Assembly (NCBI GenBank): GCA_015065445.1
Contig: SVQF01000010.1
Location: forward strand, 1 to 33,396
Direction of reading: 5' to 3'
DNA: 33,396 nt
Source of the DNA: Oscillospiraceae bacterium
GTDB taxonomy: Bacteria; Bacillota; Clostridia; Oscillospirales; Acutalibacteraceae
The notes beneath the pieces are model-generated. The model saw nothing but the letters and a program-made list of their open reading frames with translations, was not told where the DNA came from and ran no database searches. A program made the translations under genes and the position numbers. Each line of letters begins with the position of its first letter. The stretch's first letter is position 1. Shown piece after piece: positions 18,370 to 27,117 of this stretch.

Positions 18370-19407
18370 TTAATCGCATATATACGCAGTAACCGACTGC
18401 TCACGCAGTGCTGCAACAAGTTTCTTTGTATTATAAGAAGACTCGATTATATATGCCTGACTGTTATTAAGCGGTTTAAGTTTTTTTACATCGTTTGCGG
18501 CAGTTTTGGCAGGTATTTTAACCCGTACTGCCTCAAGAATTTTAATGTTTGCGTCAATATCCCGATAAAGTTTTTTGGCAAGCGTTTCATATCCGTCGCC
18601 GTACTTTTTGGAAATATCTTCGGGCAAATCGCAGCTGTCGAGTACAAACACCGTGACGCCGTATGCCTGAAGTTCCGAGATAATATCTTTAATGTAGTTG
18701 TAAGTGAAATCGCTGTTGGGATTAAGGTAATAGTTACCGTCCCCGTCCTTGTACAGTTTTTTGCCGGTCTTAACTGCAGCGTCGCTCGCCTGAAGCGGTA
18801 CAACATTATCTTTGTAGCAGTGAACAACAGCAACAGGCAGAATATCGTTTGAAAGCATAGCTTTTATAGACTGTGCAGGCTTTGCTGCGGCTGAATTCAT
18901 AGCAGAAAAAGTGTCAACCGACGCAAGAGTTGAAGTGTAGCCCACTGTTCCGTCGGCACGCTTTGCCTCAAAAGCAACGGCTGTAAGTCCGTCGGTTTCA
19001 GCCTGATTAATCACCGCCGAAAGCATAACGGAAGCGTCCAGACTTATTCCGTCGGTGAGACTCGCCTCAAAATTAATCTGCATATCCGAAAGTTCGCCCG
19101 CCTCGGTTACGCTTTCGCCTATATGTTTTGCAGGCTCGGCGTGACGTGTAATATACACGTCCATTATTATGTACCCCGCCGCTACAAGAACAGCACAGCA
19201 CACAAAAACAACGAGCCTTCTGAGCCTTGTTTCGCTCTTATTCTTGCTGTCTGCGGAATAGCCGCTCTGCTTAGGACGTTTGTAGTCGAATTTGTCCGAA
19301 GTGCCGCCCTCAATGTATTTGTCTGCAAAATCTATTTTTCTGCCGACTTCAGGTTCCGTCCACTTCTGATTTCGCTTTTTATCGTCGTAAAACCGTCTTT
19401 TTTTCAT
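18370..19407 (-). CDS. Membrane-anchored putative glycoside-hydrolase-like (DUF4015/GHL-type TIM-barrel) protein
   Basis: Single N-terminal TM; KTGKKLYKDGDGNYYLNPNSDFTYNYIKDIISELQAYGVTVFVLDSCDLP resembles the DUF4015 core. Confidence 0.55.
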   Translation of the reverse strand: MKKRRFYDDKKRNQKWTEPEVGRKIDFADKYIEGGTSDKFDYKRPKQSGYSADSKNKSETRLRRLVVFVCCAVLVAAGYIIMDVYITRHAEPAKHIGESVTEAGELSDMQINFEASLTDGISLDASVMLSAVINQAETDGLTAVAFEAKRADGTVGYTSTLASVDTFSAMNSAAAKPAQSIKAMLSNDILPVAVVHCYKDNVVPLQASDAAVKTGKKLYKDGDGNYYLNPNSDFTYNYIKDIISELQAYGVTVFVLDSCDLPEDISKKYGDGYETLAKKLYRDIDANIKILEAVRVKIPAKTAANDVKKLKPLNNSQAYIIESSYNTKKLVAALREQSVTAYICD

Positions 19408-20060
19408 TACTCTTCACTGTGGTTGCGTGCGTTGTTTTTAAGCACTTCGATAGCGTCCGACGGACAGTCGCTGCCAAACACAGCCGAGCCTGCAACAAAC
19501 ACATTTGCACCTGCTTTTGCGGCAAGCTGAACCGTTGAATAATCAACGCCGCCGTCAACTTCAATATCTATATCCGAGCTTATGTTTCTTATTGCCTCTA
19601 TTTTGGGCAGAACCCGTTCCATAAAACTCTGACCGCCAAAGCCGGGCTCAACCGTCATAACAAGCACCATAGCAAGTTTGCTGACATACGGCAGGACTGC
19701 ATCAACAGGCGTATCGGGTTTTATTGCAATAGCGGGCTTTTTGCCCAGGAACAGAATTCTGTCAATCGTAGCTTCTACATTGCTTTCGCTTTCAATATGA
19801 AAACAGATTATGTCTGCCCCTGCCTTTGCAAAAGCGTCAACATAGTCGTACGGATTGCTTATCATAAGGTGAACGTCAAACGGAATGTCGCACACACGCT
19901 TTATCGCTTTGATAACGGGGATTCCGATTGTGATGTTGGGCACAAAGTGACCGTCCATAACGTCAATATGAACCAAATCCGCATTACTGATTCTGTTAAG
20001 TTCCGACTCCAGATTTGCGTAGTCGCTTGATAAAATTGAAGGTGAAATCTTGATATCCAT
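19407..20060 (-). CDS. rpe: Ribulose-phosphate 3-epimerase
   Basis: KISPSILSSDYANLESEL, HIDVMDGHFVPNITIG, VMTVEPGFGGQSFM, DIEVDGGV. Overlaps the next gene as TAATG. Confidence 0.96.
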   Translation of the reverse strand: MDIKISPSILSSDYANLESELNRISNADLVHIDVMDGHFVPNITIGIPVIKAIKRVCDIPFDVHLMISNPYDYVDAFAKAGADIICFHIESESNVEATIDRILFLGKKPAIAIKPDTPVDAVLPYVSKLAMVLVMTVEPGFGGQSFMERVLPKIEAIRNISSDIDIEVDGGVDYSTVQLAAKAGANVFVAGSAVFGSDCPSDAIEVLKNNARNHSEE

Positions 20061-20199
20061 ATACTGCTCCAATTTAAAATCCTTTTTGTATTTGGTATTA
20101 TACTATTATGGCACATTAAAGTCAAATGTTTTAAAACCGTTTTGTTTAAACACATTTACAAAAAAGTTACAATATTTACAGAAAAATAACATAAAGTAC

Positions 20200-20228
20200 T
20201 TGAAACTTACGGAAATGTGATGTATTAT
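20200..20228 (+). promoter_or_regulatory. Promoter for ftsEX-M23 operon
   Basis: TTGAAA, 17 bp, TATTAT. Confidence 0.7.
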
Positions 20229-20292
20229 ATACTTTGTATAAATAGAGGTATGCCCTTTGGCACACCCAATAAACAAGTTAGGAGATAACGCC

Positions 20293-21156
20293 GTGATTGA
20301 ATTCAAAGATGTCACTAAAATATATGACAGCAACGGCACCAAAGCACTGGACAATGTTAACATTAAGATTGAGGATGGCGAATTTGTATTCGTTGTAGGT
20401 TCATCCGGTGCAGGCAAAAGTACCTTTTTGAAACTGATTATGCACGAGGAAAAGCCGACCGAAGGCGAGGTTATTGTCAACGGTTATGCATCATCAAAAC
20501 TCAAAAAGCGTAAGGTTCCGTATTACAGAAGAACTATGGGAATCGTATTTCAGGATTTCAGAATTATTCCTAAGATGTCCGTTTATGACAACGTAGCGTT
20601 TGCTATGCGTGTTATCGGTGCCAAGGAGGCAGAAATCAGAAAACGTGTTCCTTACATTCTTAACCTTGTTGGTCTTTCCAAGAAAGCACGTTCTATGCCA
20701 AACGAACTTTCGGGCGGCGAGCAGCAGCGTGTTTCGCTTGCAAGAGCACTCGTAAATAACCCTGACCTCATTATTGCCGACGAGCCTACGGGTAACGTTG
20801 ACCCCGAAATGAGCCACGAGATTGTTGACCTTCTTACAAAGATTAACAACTCGGGAACAACCGTTGTTATGGTTACTCACGAACACGAGCTTGTACGCTC
20901 TTTCCAGAGACGGGTAATAGTTATTCAGAACGGACAGGTTGTATCCGACACGCCTGACCCGACCTTTGCAAAGTTCAAGACAAAGGAGCAGGAAAAGGTT
21001 ACGGATATGTTCTACTATGAAGAGGACGTTAAGCAGGAAAACGTAAGCGAGGTATTTGACAATCTCGAAGACATTATCAGTATCAGCGATGACGACGCTG
21101 AGCCGAAGCCTGCCGACGAAACAACCTCTGACGACGAGAACGGGGGTGAGCAGTAA
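20293..21156 (+). CDS. ftsE: Cell division ATP-binding protein FtsE
   Basis: VIEFKDVTKIYDSNGTKALDNVN, GSSGAGKSTFLKLI, LSGGEQQRVSLARAL. GTG 20293 has an AGGAG RBS; the ORF-track start is 20257. Confidence 0.93.
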   Translation: MIEFKDVTKIYDSNGTKALDNVNIKIEDGEFVFVVGSSGAGKSTFLKLIMHEEKPTEGEVIVNGYASSKLKKRKVPYYRRTMGIVFQDFRIIPKMSVYDNVAFAMRVIGAKEAEIRKRVPYILNLVGLSKKARSMPNELSGGEQQRVSLARALVNNPDLIIADEPTGNVDPEMSHEIVDLLTKINNSGTTVVMVTHEHELVRSFQRRVIVIQNGQVVSDTPDPTFAKFKTKEQEKVTDMFYYEEDVKQENVSEVFDNLEDIISISDDDAEPKPADETTSDDENGGEQ

Positions 21157-22154
21157 TGAACTGGACAAGCTTAAAATACCTTATTAAAGAAGGTTTTCGC
21201 AACACCTGGTCAAACAGAATGATGTCTGTTGCGTCTATCTGCGTACTGCTCTCGTGCCTTGTTATCATCGGTTCCACCGCAATGATATTCCTCAACATAA
21301 ATTCGCTTGTTGACAAGATTGAAGAGGAAAACGTTATTATGGTTTTTGTTAACGACAGAGACAAGGACCGCAATATTATCATTGACGAAGAAGGCGTTAA
21401 CGAAATCGGCGAACAGCTTAAAACAATCGACAATATTGAAAGCATTGAATTTGTAAGCAAAGAGGACGGCTGGGAGGCTCAGCTCGACACTATGGAGGAC
21501 GCACAGGCAGAGTTCTTCAGTTCGGTAAGTAACGACATTCCTCTCCCCGACTCATACAAACTTACAGTTAAGGATTTAAGCAAGTTCAAGCAGACCGTTG
21601 CCGATATTAAAAACATAAACACCACTCTGAGCGAGGCAAACACTCCGCTCGGTCAGGTGCTGAGGGATAACAAACAAGAGGCAATTACCATCAGAGAAAA
21701 CAGCGACCTTGCCCGCAAACTCGATACAATAAGCCGTGGCATAAGCATTATCGCAGTTGTAATTATATCGGTACTGTTTGCAATTTCGCTGTTTATTATT
21801 TCAAACACAATCAAACTTACGGTTTACTCACGCCGCCTCGAAATCAGCATTATGAAATCGGTTGGTGCCACAAACTCGTTTGTAAGGCTGCCGTTTGTTG
21901 TTGAAGGCTGCGTACTTGGAATAATATCGGGTATTATATCGCTCGGTGCGGTATGGGGAGTTTACGAACTCGCAATTCACAGTTTCGGCGACTTCCTTGC
22001 AGAACTTAAACTCGTTGCCCTGCCGTTTACGGATTATGCATTGCCGATGCTCGGCGTGTTCATCGCAATCGGTATAGTAAGCGGTGTAGGCGGCTCGCTC
22101 ATAACCATGAGAAGATATTTGAATAAGGAAGGCAGTGAGATTAGTGAAATTTAA
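21156..22154 (+). CDS. ftsX: Cell division protein FtsX
   Basis: MNWTSLKYLIKEGFRNTWSNRMMSVASI, four-TM topology with large extracellular loop; TAATG overlap with ftsE. Confidence 0.93.
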   Translation: MNWTSLKYLIKEGFRNTWSNRMMSVASICVLLSCLVIIGSTAMIFLNINSLVDKIEEENVIMVFVNDRDKDRNIIIDEEGVNEIGEQLKTIDNIESIEFVSKEDGWEAQLDTMEDAQAEFFSSVSNDIPLPDSYKLTVKDLSKFKQTVADIKNINTTLSEANTPLGQVLRDNKQEAITIRENSDLARKLDTISRGISIIAVVIISVLFAISLFIISNTIKLTVYSRRLEISIMKSVGATNSFVRLPFVVEGCVLGIISGIISLGAVWGVYELAIHSFGDFLAELKLVALPFTDYALPMLGVFIAIGIVSGVGGSLITMRRYLNKEGSEISEI

Positions 22155-23397
22155 AAAATCGGCAAAAATTATATCTGTTCTCCTGAGTCTTTGCCTTATT
22201 TTCGGCACGCTGAGTTCTACCGCATTTGCCAAGAGTACTGCTGAACTGAAAGACAAAAAGGCAAAAATTCAGCAGGAAATTGACGACGCCGAAAAGGAAA
22301 TTGACAAACTCAAGGGTAAAAAAGAAGAAACGCAGGAATACATTACTGCACTTGATAAAAAAATCAAGTTAAAGCAGGACAAGATTGACGCTCTTCAGGA
22401 AGACGCTGACGCACTGCAAAGCGAAATCAACTCTGTTCAGAAAAATATTGACAAAACCGAAAAGAATATTGAAAAAACGCAGGCAAACATCGACAAAAAG
22501 CAGGCTGAGTTTGACAAAACATACAGCGAATACTGTGAAAGACTGCGTGCAATGTATGTTTCGGGCAGTGTGAACAATCTTGAAGTTCTGCTCACAAGCA
22601 GCGACATCAGTACAATTCTCACAAGGTCGCAGATGATAAGGTCTGTGTCCGAGCAGGACAGTGCCGCTATGGATTCGCTTATGAATCAGATGAGCGAAAT
22701 TGAAAAAGAAAAGGCTGAGCTCGAGCAGGACAGAATTAAACTTAACGAGAATAAGAAAAAACTGAAAGCCGACAAGAAAAAACTTGACGACAATATTTCT
22801 GAAATTGAGTCTGAAAAGTCAAAACTTGACAGCGAGGTTGCAGAGCTTAACGCAACTATGAAAAAACTGTCGAGCCAGACTGCCGAGTATCAGGAAACCA
22901 TTGAAGACAACGAGGCTGAACTTGCAAAGGTGCAGAGTGAAATTGACGCTGCGTATGCAAGAGCGTCACGAGGCAGCGGTGGAACAGGTTCAATCAGCGG
23001 CAGTACGGGCGGCGGTTCGCACAGCGGCAGGCTTGGTTACCCGACTGATTACCGTTCAATATCGGCAGGTTATCCAAACTATTCGAGCGGTCGTTATCAC
23101 GGCGGCATTGACTTCCCCTGCCCTACAGGCAGTGCGGTTTATGCGGCTGCATCAGGAACTGTAATTCTCGCTAAAAAGCTTTATTACAGCTACGGTCACT
23201 ACATAATAATCGACCACGGCGACGGACTTTCAACTCTTTACGCACACAACTCGCAGCTTAACGTAGGCGTAGGCGACCATGTTTCCAAAGGACAGATTAT
23301 CGCCCGCAGCGGTTCAACAGGCAACTCAACAGGACCGCACTGCCACTTTGAAGTGCGTGTAAACGGCTCAAGAGTTAACCCGCTCAATTATCTGTAG
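22144..23397 (+). CDS. Coiled-coil M23 (LytM) peptidoglycan hydrolase
   Basis: Signal peptide, long E/K/D coiled coil, C-terminal YHGGIDFPCP and GPHCHFEVRVNG; start overlaps ftsX. Confidence 0.92.
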   Translation: MKFKKSAKIISVLLSLCLIFGTLSSTAFAKSTAELKDKKAKIQQEIDDAEKEIDKLKGKKEETQEYITALDKKIKLKQDKIDALQEDADALQSEINSVQKNIDKTEKNIEKTQANIDKKQAEFDKTYSEYCERLRAMYVSGSVNNLEVLLTSSDISTILTRSQMIRSVSEQDSAAMDSLMNQMSEIEKEKAELEQDRIKLNENKKKLKADKKKLDDNISEIESEKSKLDSEVAELNATMKKLSSQTAEYQETIEDNEAELAKVQSEIDAAYARASRGSGGTGSISGSTGGGSHSGRLGYPTDYRSISAGYPNYSSGRYHGGIDFPCPTGSAVYAAASGTVILAKKLYYSYGHYIIIDHGDGLSTLYAHNSQLNVGVGDHVSKGQIIARSGSTGNSTGPHCHFEVRVNGSRVNPLNYL

Positions 23398-23401
23398 AAT
23401 C

Positions 23402-23437
23402 ACTAAGGCACATCATCTGATGTGCCTTAATTTTTTG
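23402..23437 (+). terminator. Intrinsic terminator
   Basis: AAGGCACATCA-TC-TGATGTGCCTT followed by AATTTTTTG. Confidence 0.8.
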
Positions 23438-23475
23438 TTATTGAAAAGCACTTTCATTTGTGCTAAACTCTTATT

Positions 23476-25041
23476 ATGCGAAATCAGGAGAAATCAACTA
23501 TCAGAAAAGTCGGCTTTCATAAAAGCGAAAGCATATATTTGATTATCAGAGGACTTGAAGTCGGTATTGCTTCGGGTCTTGTTTGCGTTTTATACAGATT
23601 TGCACTAAAGTACGCAGAAGAGGGGCTTATGCTCACGCTCGACTATGTTAAAAGCAGCCCCGTGCGAATTGCACTGTGGCTTGCACTTTTATGTGTTCTC
23701 GGCGTGCTGGTAAGTTACATAAACAAGTGGGAACCCGATGCGGCGGGCTCGGGAATTCCGCAGACCTCGGGCGAAATCCGTGGCTATTTTTCGCTTAACT
23801 GGTGGCGTGTAATAATCGCAAAATTCATCGGCGGCACAACCTCGGTGTTCAGCGGTCTGTCACTTGGCAGAGAAGGACCGTCAGTACAGCTTGGAGGTAT
23901 GGCGGCAAAAGGAGTTGCCAAGGCTACAAAGTCTGACAAAACCACTGAGCTTCGTATGATTTCCTGCGGTGCGGGTGCGGGTATGGCTGCAGCGTTTAAC
24001 GCACCGATTGCAGGCACTATGTTTGTTCTTGAGGAAATACACCACTCGCTCGACAAGTCAATGCTGTGTATGAGTATTGTAGCAAGCATTACTGCCGATT
24101 ACATATCCATTGCATTTTTCGGTCATCAGACCACGTTTAACTACGACACCGTAACCCTTGCACTGCACCACTACTGGATACTTGTACTTATGGGTCTTGT
24201 ACTCGGCGTTGCAGGTGCGTTTTACAACGTGTTTATGGTCACCGCACAAAAACTGTTTAAAAAAATCACAAAAATTCCGCAGCCTGTAAAGTTTGCATTC
24301 GTATTTCTGGTAAGCGGCATTGTCGGACTTACAATTCCGCAAATCGTCTGCGGCGGTCACAGTATGGCAGAAACGCTGATGACCAAACGTCCCGAACTAA
24401 CAGTGCTTGCATTTTTGCTTGTTGCAAAATTTTTGTTCGGTGCGTTCTCGTTCGCATCGGGAGCCCCCGGCGGCACACTCTATCCGCTTTGCGTACTCGG
24501 TGCATATATCGGTGCAATATTCGGTAACATCGCTATTAATAATATAGGTATACGTGGAGGACTCTACGAGGAATTTGTTGTAATAGGTATGGCAGGTCTG
24601 TTTTCGTCAATAGTACGTGCTCCGCTAACAGGAATAATACTTGTGTTTGAACTTACGGGCGATATGCATTCGCTACTGCCGATTGCTACGGTAAGCCTTA
24701 TTGCTTACGCCGTGGCGAACACTATCGGCACTGCCCCGTTTTATTCAATACTCTTTGAAAAAGCAGTGGAAAACACCGACTCCCCCGTTATCAATACAAA
24801 AGAAACCGAAAAGGTTATTCAGACATTTGTTATTCCCGTAGGCAGCAGCGTTGCAGGCAAAACCATAGCAGATATTGACTGGGGTAAGCACTGCGTTATC
24901 GTTTCGGTAGAACGGGGCGAAACACCAATCACGCCTAAGGGCGACACCGAACTTAAAGAAGGCGACACCCTTGTTATACTCATATCGCAGCGTCGCTTTT
25001 CGCAGGACGTACAACGCATATGCGATATGATAAAAAAATAA
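23476..25041 (+). CDS. ClC-type chloride channel/transporter with C-terminal TrkA-C domain
   Basis: GSGIPQ, GREGPSVQLGG, MFVLEEIHHS motifs; C-terminal RCK_C-like region. Confidence 0.94.
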   Translation: MRNQEKSTIRKVGFHKSESIYLIIRGLEVGIASGLVCVLYRFALKYAEEGLMLTLDYVKSSPVRIALWLALLCVLGVLVSYINKWEPDAAGSGIPQTSGEIRGYFSLNWWRVIIAKFIGGTTSVFSGLSLGREGPSVQLGGMAAKGVAKATKSDKTTELRMISCGAGAGMAAAFNAPIAGTMFVLEEIHHSLDKSMLCMSIVASITADYISIAFFGHQTTFNYDTVTLALHHYWILVLMGLVLGVAGAFYNVFMVTAQKLFKKITKIPQPVKFAFVFLVSGIVGLTIPQIVCGGHSMAETLMTKRPELTVLAFLLVAKFLFGAFSFASGAPGGTLYPLCVLGAYIGAIFGNIAINNIGIRGGLYEEFVVIGMAGLFSSIVRAPLTGIILVFELTGDMHSLLPIATVSLIAYAVANTIGTAPFYSILFEKAVENTDSPVINTKETEKVIQTFVIPVGSSVAGKTIADIDWGKHCVIVSVERGETPITPKGDTELKEGDTLVILISQRRFSQDVQRICDMIKK

Positions 25042-25045
25042 ATCC

Positions 25046-25074
25046 TTGACATTATAATTTAATCTTGTTATAAT
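25046..25074 (+). promoter_or_regulatory. Consensus promoter of rpsF-ssb-rpsR
   Basis: Exact TTGACA, 17 bp, TATAAT. Confidence 0.85.
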
Positions 25075-25149
25075 GTTATGGCTTGCAGTGGCAAGTAAAT
25101 ATCCTTGCGTGAGGAAAATCACGCCAATGTCCAGAAGGAGGTGCTAAGA

Positions 25150-25440
25150 ATGGCATTAAGAAATTACGAAATCGTGATGGTTTACTCTCTTACAAAGGGT
25201 GACGAGGCAGTTGAATCTCTTAAGACTAAGTTCACTGACCTTATTTCTAAGAATGGCACTCTCGGCGAAGTTGAAGAATGGGGCAAGAGAAAACTTGCTT
25301 ATCCTATCAACTACGAAACAGAGGGTTACTATGTTCTTATCAACTTTGCAAGTGAAGAAGACTTCCCGGCTGAGCTTGACCGTGTAATTAATATTACCGA
25401 CGGCGTGCTCCGTTCACTCATCATCGCTAAAGGTGAGTAA
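25150..25440 (+). CDS. rpsF: 30S ribosomal protein S6
   Basis: MALRNYEIVMVYSL, WGKRKLAYPINYETEGYYVLINF; AAGGAGG RBS. Confidence 0.96.
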   Translation: MALRNYEIVMVYSLTKGDEAVESLKTKFTDLISKNGTLGEVEEWGKRKLAYPINYETEGYYVLINFASEEDFPAELDRVINITDGVLRSLIIAKGE

Positions 25441-25451
25441 GGAGGCATACT

Positions 25452-25886
25452 ATGATTAATATGGTAGCCTTAATGGGCAGACTCACTTCTGAGCCTGAAC
25501 TTAAAACCACACCGAGCGGCGTTTCGGTTCTCCGCTTTCAGATTGCCTGCGACAGAAGTTATCAGTCACAGGGTCAGGAAAGGCAGGCGGACTTTATCGA
25601 CTGCGTTGCGTGGAGACAGAGAGCTGAATTTATCAGCCGTTACTTCCACAAAGGCTCGATGATTGCAATTGAGGGTTCAATTCAGACTCAGAACTATACC
25701 GATAAGAACGGTAACAACAGAAAATCAGTTGAGGTCGTTGCAAACAACGTTTCGTTCTGCGGCTCAAAGGCAGACAGCGGTGCTGCTCCTATGCAGGAGT
25801 ACAACCAGCCTGCACCGAGTTATGCAAGTGCTGACAACAGCGATTTTGAAGAAATTGTTGACGACGACGATGACCTTCCATTCTAA
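25452..25886 (+). CDS. ssb: Single-stranded DNA-binding protein
   Basis: MVALMGRLTSEPELKTTPSGVSVLRFQIACDR, DFIDCVAWRQRAEF, acidic tip DDDDLPF. Confidence 0.96.
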   Translation: MINMVALMGRLTSEPELKTTPSGVSVLRFQIACDRSYQSQGQERQADFIDCVAWRQRAEFISRYFHKGSMIAIEGSIQTQNYTDKNGNNRKSVEVVANNVSFCGSKADSGAAPMQEYNQPAPSYASADNSDFEEIVDDDDDLPF

Positions 25887-25908
25887 GAATTATTAAAGGA
25901 GAAAAACT

Positions 25909-26142
25909 ATGGCATACAATAAAGGCCCGAGAAAGGGACGCAGAAAGGTTTGTCAGTTTTGTGCAGAAAGGGTAGAAACTATTGACTACAAGGACGTAGC
26001 AAAGCTCAAGAAATTCACTTCTGAAAGAGCAAAGATTCTTCCCCGCCGTGTAACAGGCACATGTGCAAAGCATCAGAGAGAGCTCACAACAGCTATCAAG
26101 AGAGCTCGTCACCTCGCACTGCTTCCATACATTTCAGACTAA
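25909..26142 (+). CDS. rpsR: 30S ribosomal protein S18
   Basis: [54 protein letters not shown]. Confidence 0.97.
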   Translation: MAYNKGPRKGRRKVCQFCAERVETIDYKDVAKLKKFTSERAKILPRRVTGTCAKHQRELTTAIKRARHLALLPYISD

Positions 26143-26153
26143 ATAGCACAAAC

Positions 26154-26188
26154 AAAGCCTCTGCAACAACCGTTGCAGAGGCTTTTAT
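26154..26188 (+). terminator. Intrinsic terminator of the rpsF operon
   Basis: AAGCCTCTGCAACAACCGTTGCAGAGGCTTTTATT. Confidence 0.85.
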
Positions 26189-26193
26189 TCATA

Positions 26194-26222
26194 TTGACAG
26201 CAAATCTATTGTTTAGTATAAT
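26194..26222 (+). promoter_or_regulatory. Consensus promoter for the 26311-28382 gene pair
   Basis: Exact TTGACA, 17 bp, TATAAT. Confidence 0.8.
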
Positions 26223-26310
26223 ATATATGTATTATATTATTTAATTTTTTAGTTTAAATTACGCACATTCTTTGGTATATGCATATAAAATCAAATGAAA
26301 AGGAGAGAAT

Positions 26311-27117
26311 ATGAACAGTTTTATTGAATACATAAACTCCGTTTTGCCAGACGATGAAAACGATACTGTTATGTACAAATTCAAGAAAAAAACGTATGAC
26401 GAAATGAATGAACGCAAAAGTGAAGTTTCAGCACGTGGAATTCACAATGAAAAAGTAATTGATGATTTAATTATTAGTGAACATCCCAATTTACAGAAAG
26501 AGTTTGAAGAATACAGTGCAAAAGAACGTGCTAAAGCAAAAGCAAAAAGAAATGTCATTTTAAACACTGTAGGTTCCGTAATTTATCTTATCGCTACCGT
26601 TGTGATTTATCTTGCGATAAGTTTTTCTACACACGACTGGGGTACAACCTGGGCTATTATTGTAGACGGCGTACTGATTTGGGTCGGTTACATACTGTTC
26701 CTCGGTGTTAAACGTATTACTGAAATGCGTAGAATTTTTCATATTTTTGCAAGGATACTGCTGGCGGGTATGAATATTGTTCTTACCGTTGCTGTTTTTA
26801 TTTTCATAATTGCAACTACAGACCTGCCAAAGTCATGGGTTACAATTATATTCGGTTTGATTAGTATGTTTGTGTGCGACGGTGCATTCGCAGTTCTTAT
26901 GAAGCACAAGTTTGCAATTATAAACTGCCTGCTTTATATACCTGTAATTGCAACATTTACATTTATCATATTCGGTGCACTTGAAGTAATGAAATGGAGT
27001 ATTGCGTGGATTATTATTCCGCTGTCGCTGATTGTGGACCTGGTAGTAATCCTGATTGCAATTGCAAAAAACAAACAGAGTAAGTTGGAGGTTGCTGACA
27101 TATGGAACGAAAACTAA
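26311..27117 (+). CDS. Multi-pass membrane protein with permease-prefix/HAAS-like cytosolic N-terminus
   Basis: AAAGGAGAG RBS; about 80 aa charged N-terminus, then about six hydrophobic segments. Confidence 0.7.
   Translation: MNSFIEYINSVLPDDENDTVMYKFKKKTYDEMNERKSEVSARGIHNEKVIDDLIISEHPNLQKEFEEYSAKERAKAKAKRNVILNTVGSVIYLIATVVIYLAISFSTHDWGTTWAIIVDGVLIWVGYILFLGVKRITEMRRIFHIFARILLAGMNIVLTVAVFIFIIATTDLPKSWVTIIFGLISMFVCDGAFAVLMKHKFAIINCLLYIPVIATFTFIIFGALEVMKWSIAWIIIPLSLIVDLVVILIAIAKNKQSKLEVADIWNEN

Noticed and set aside
20494-21168. 224-aa minus-strand ORF opposite ftsE
   Set aside because: Antisense shadow ORF; composition reflects ftsE codon usage, no RBS.
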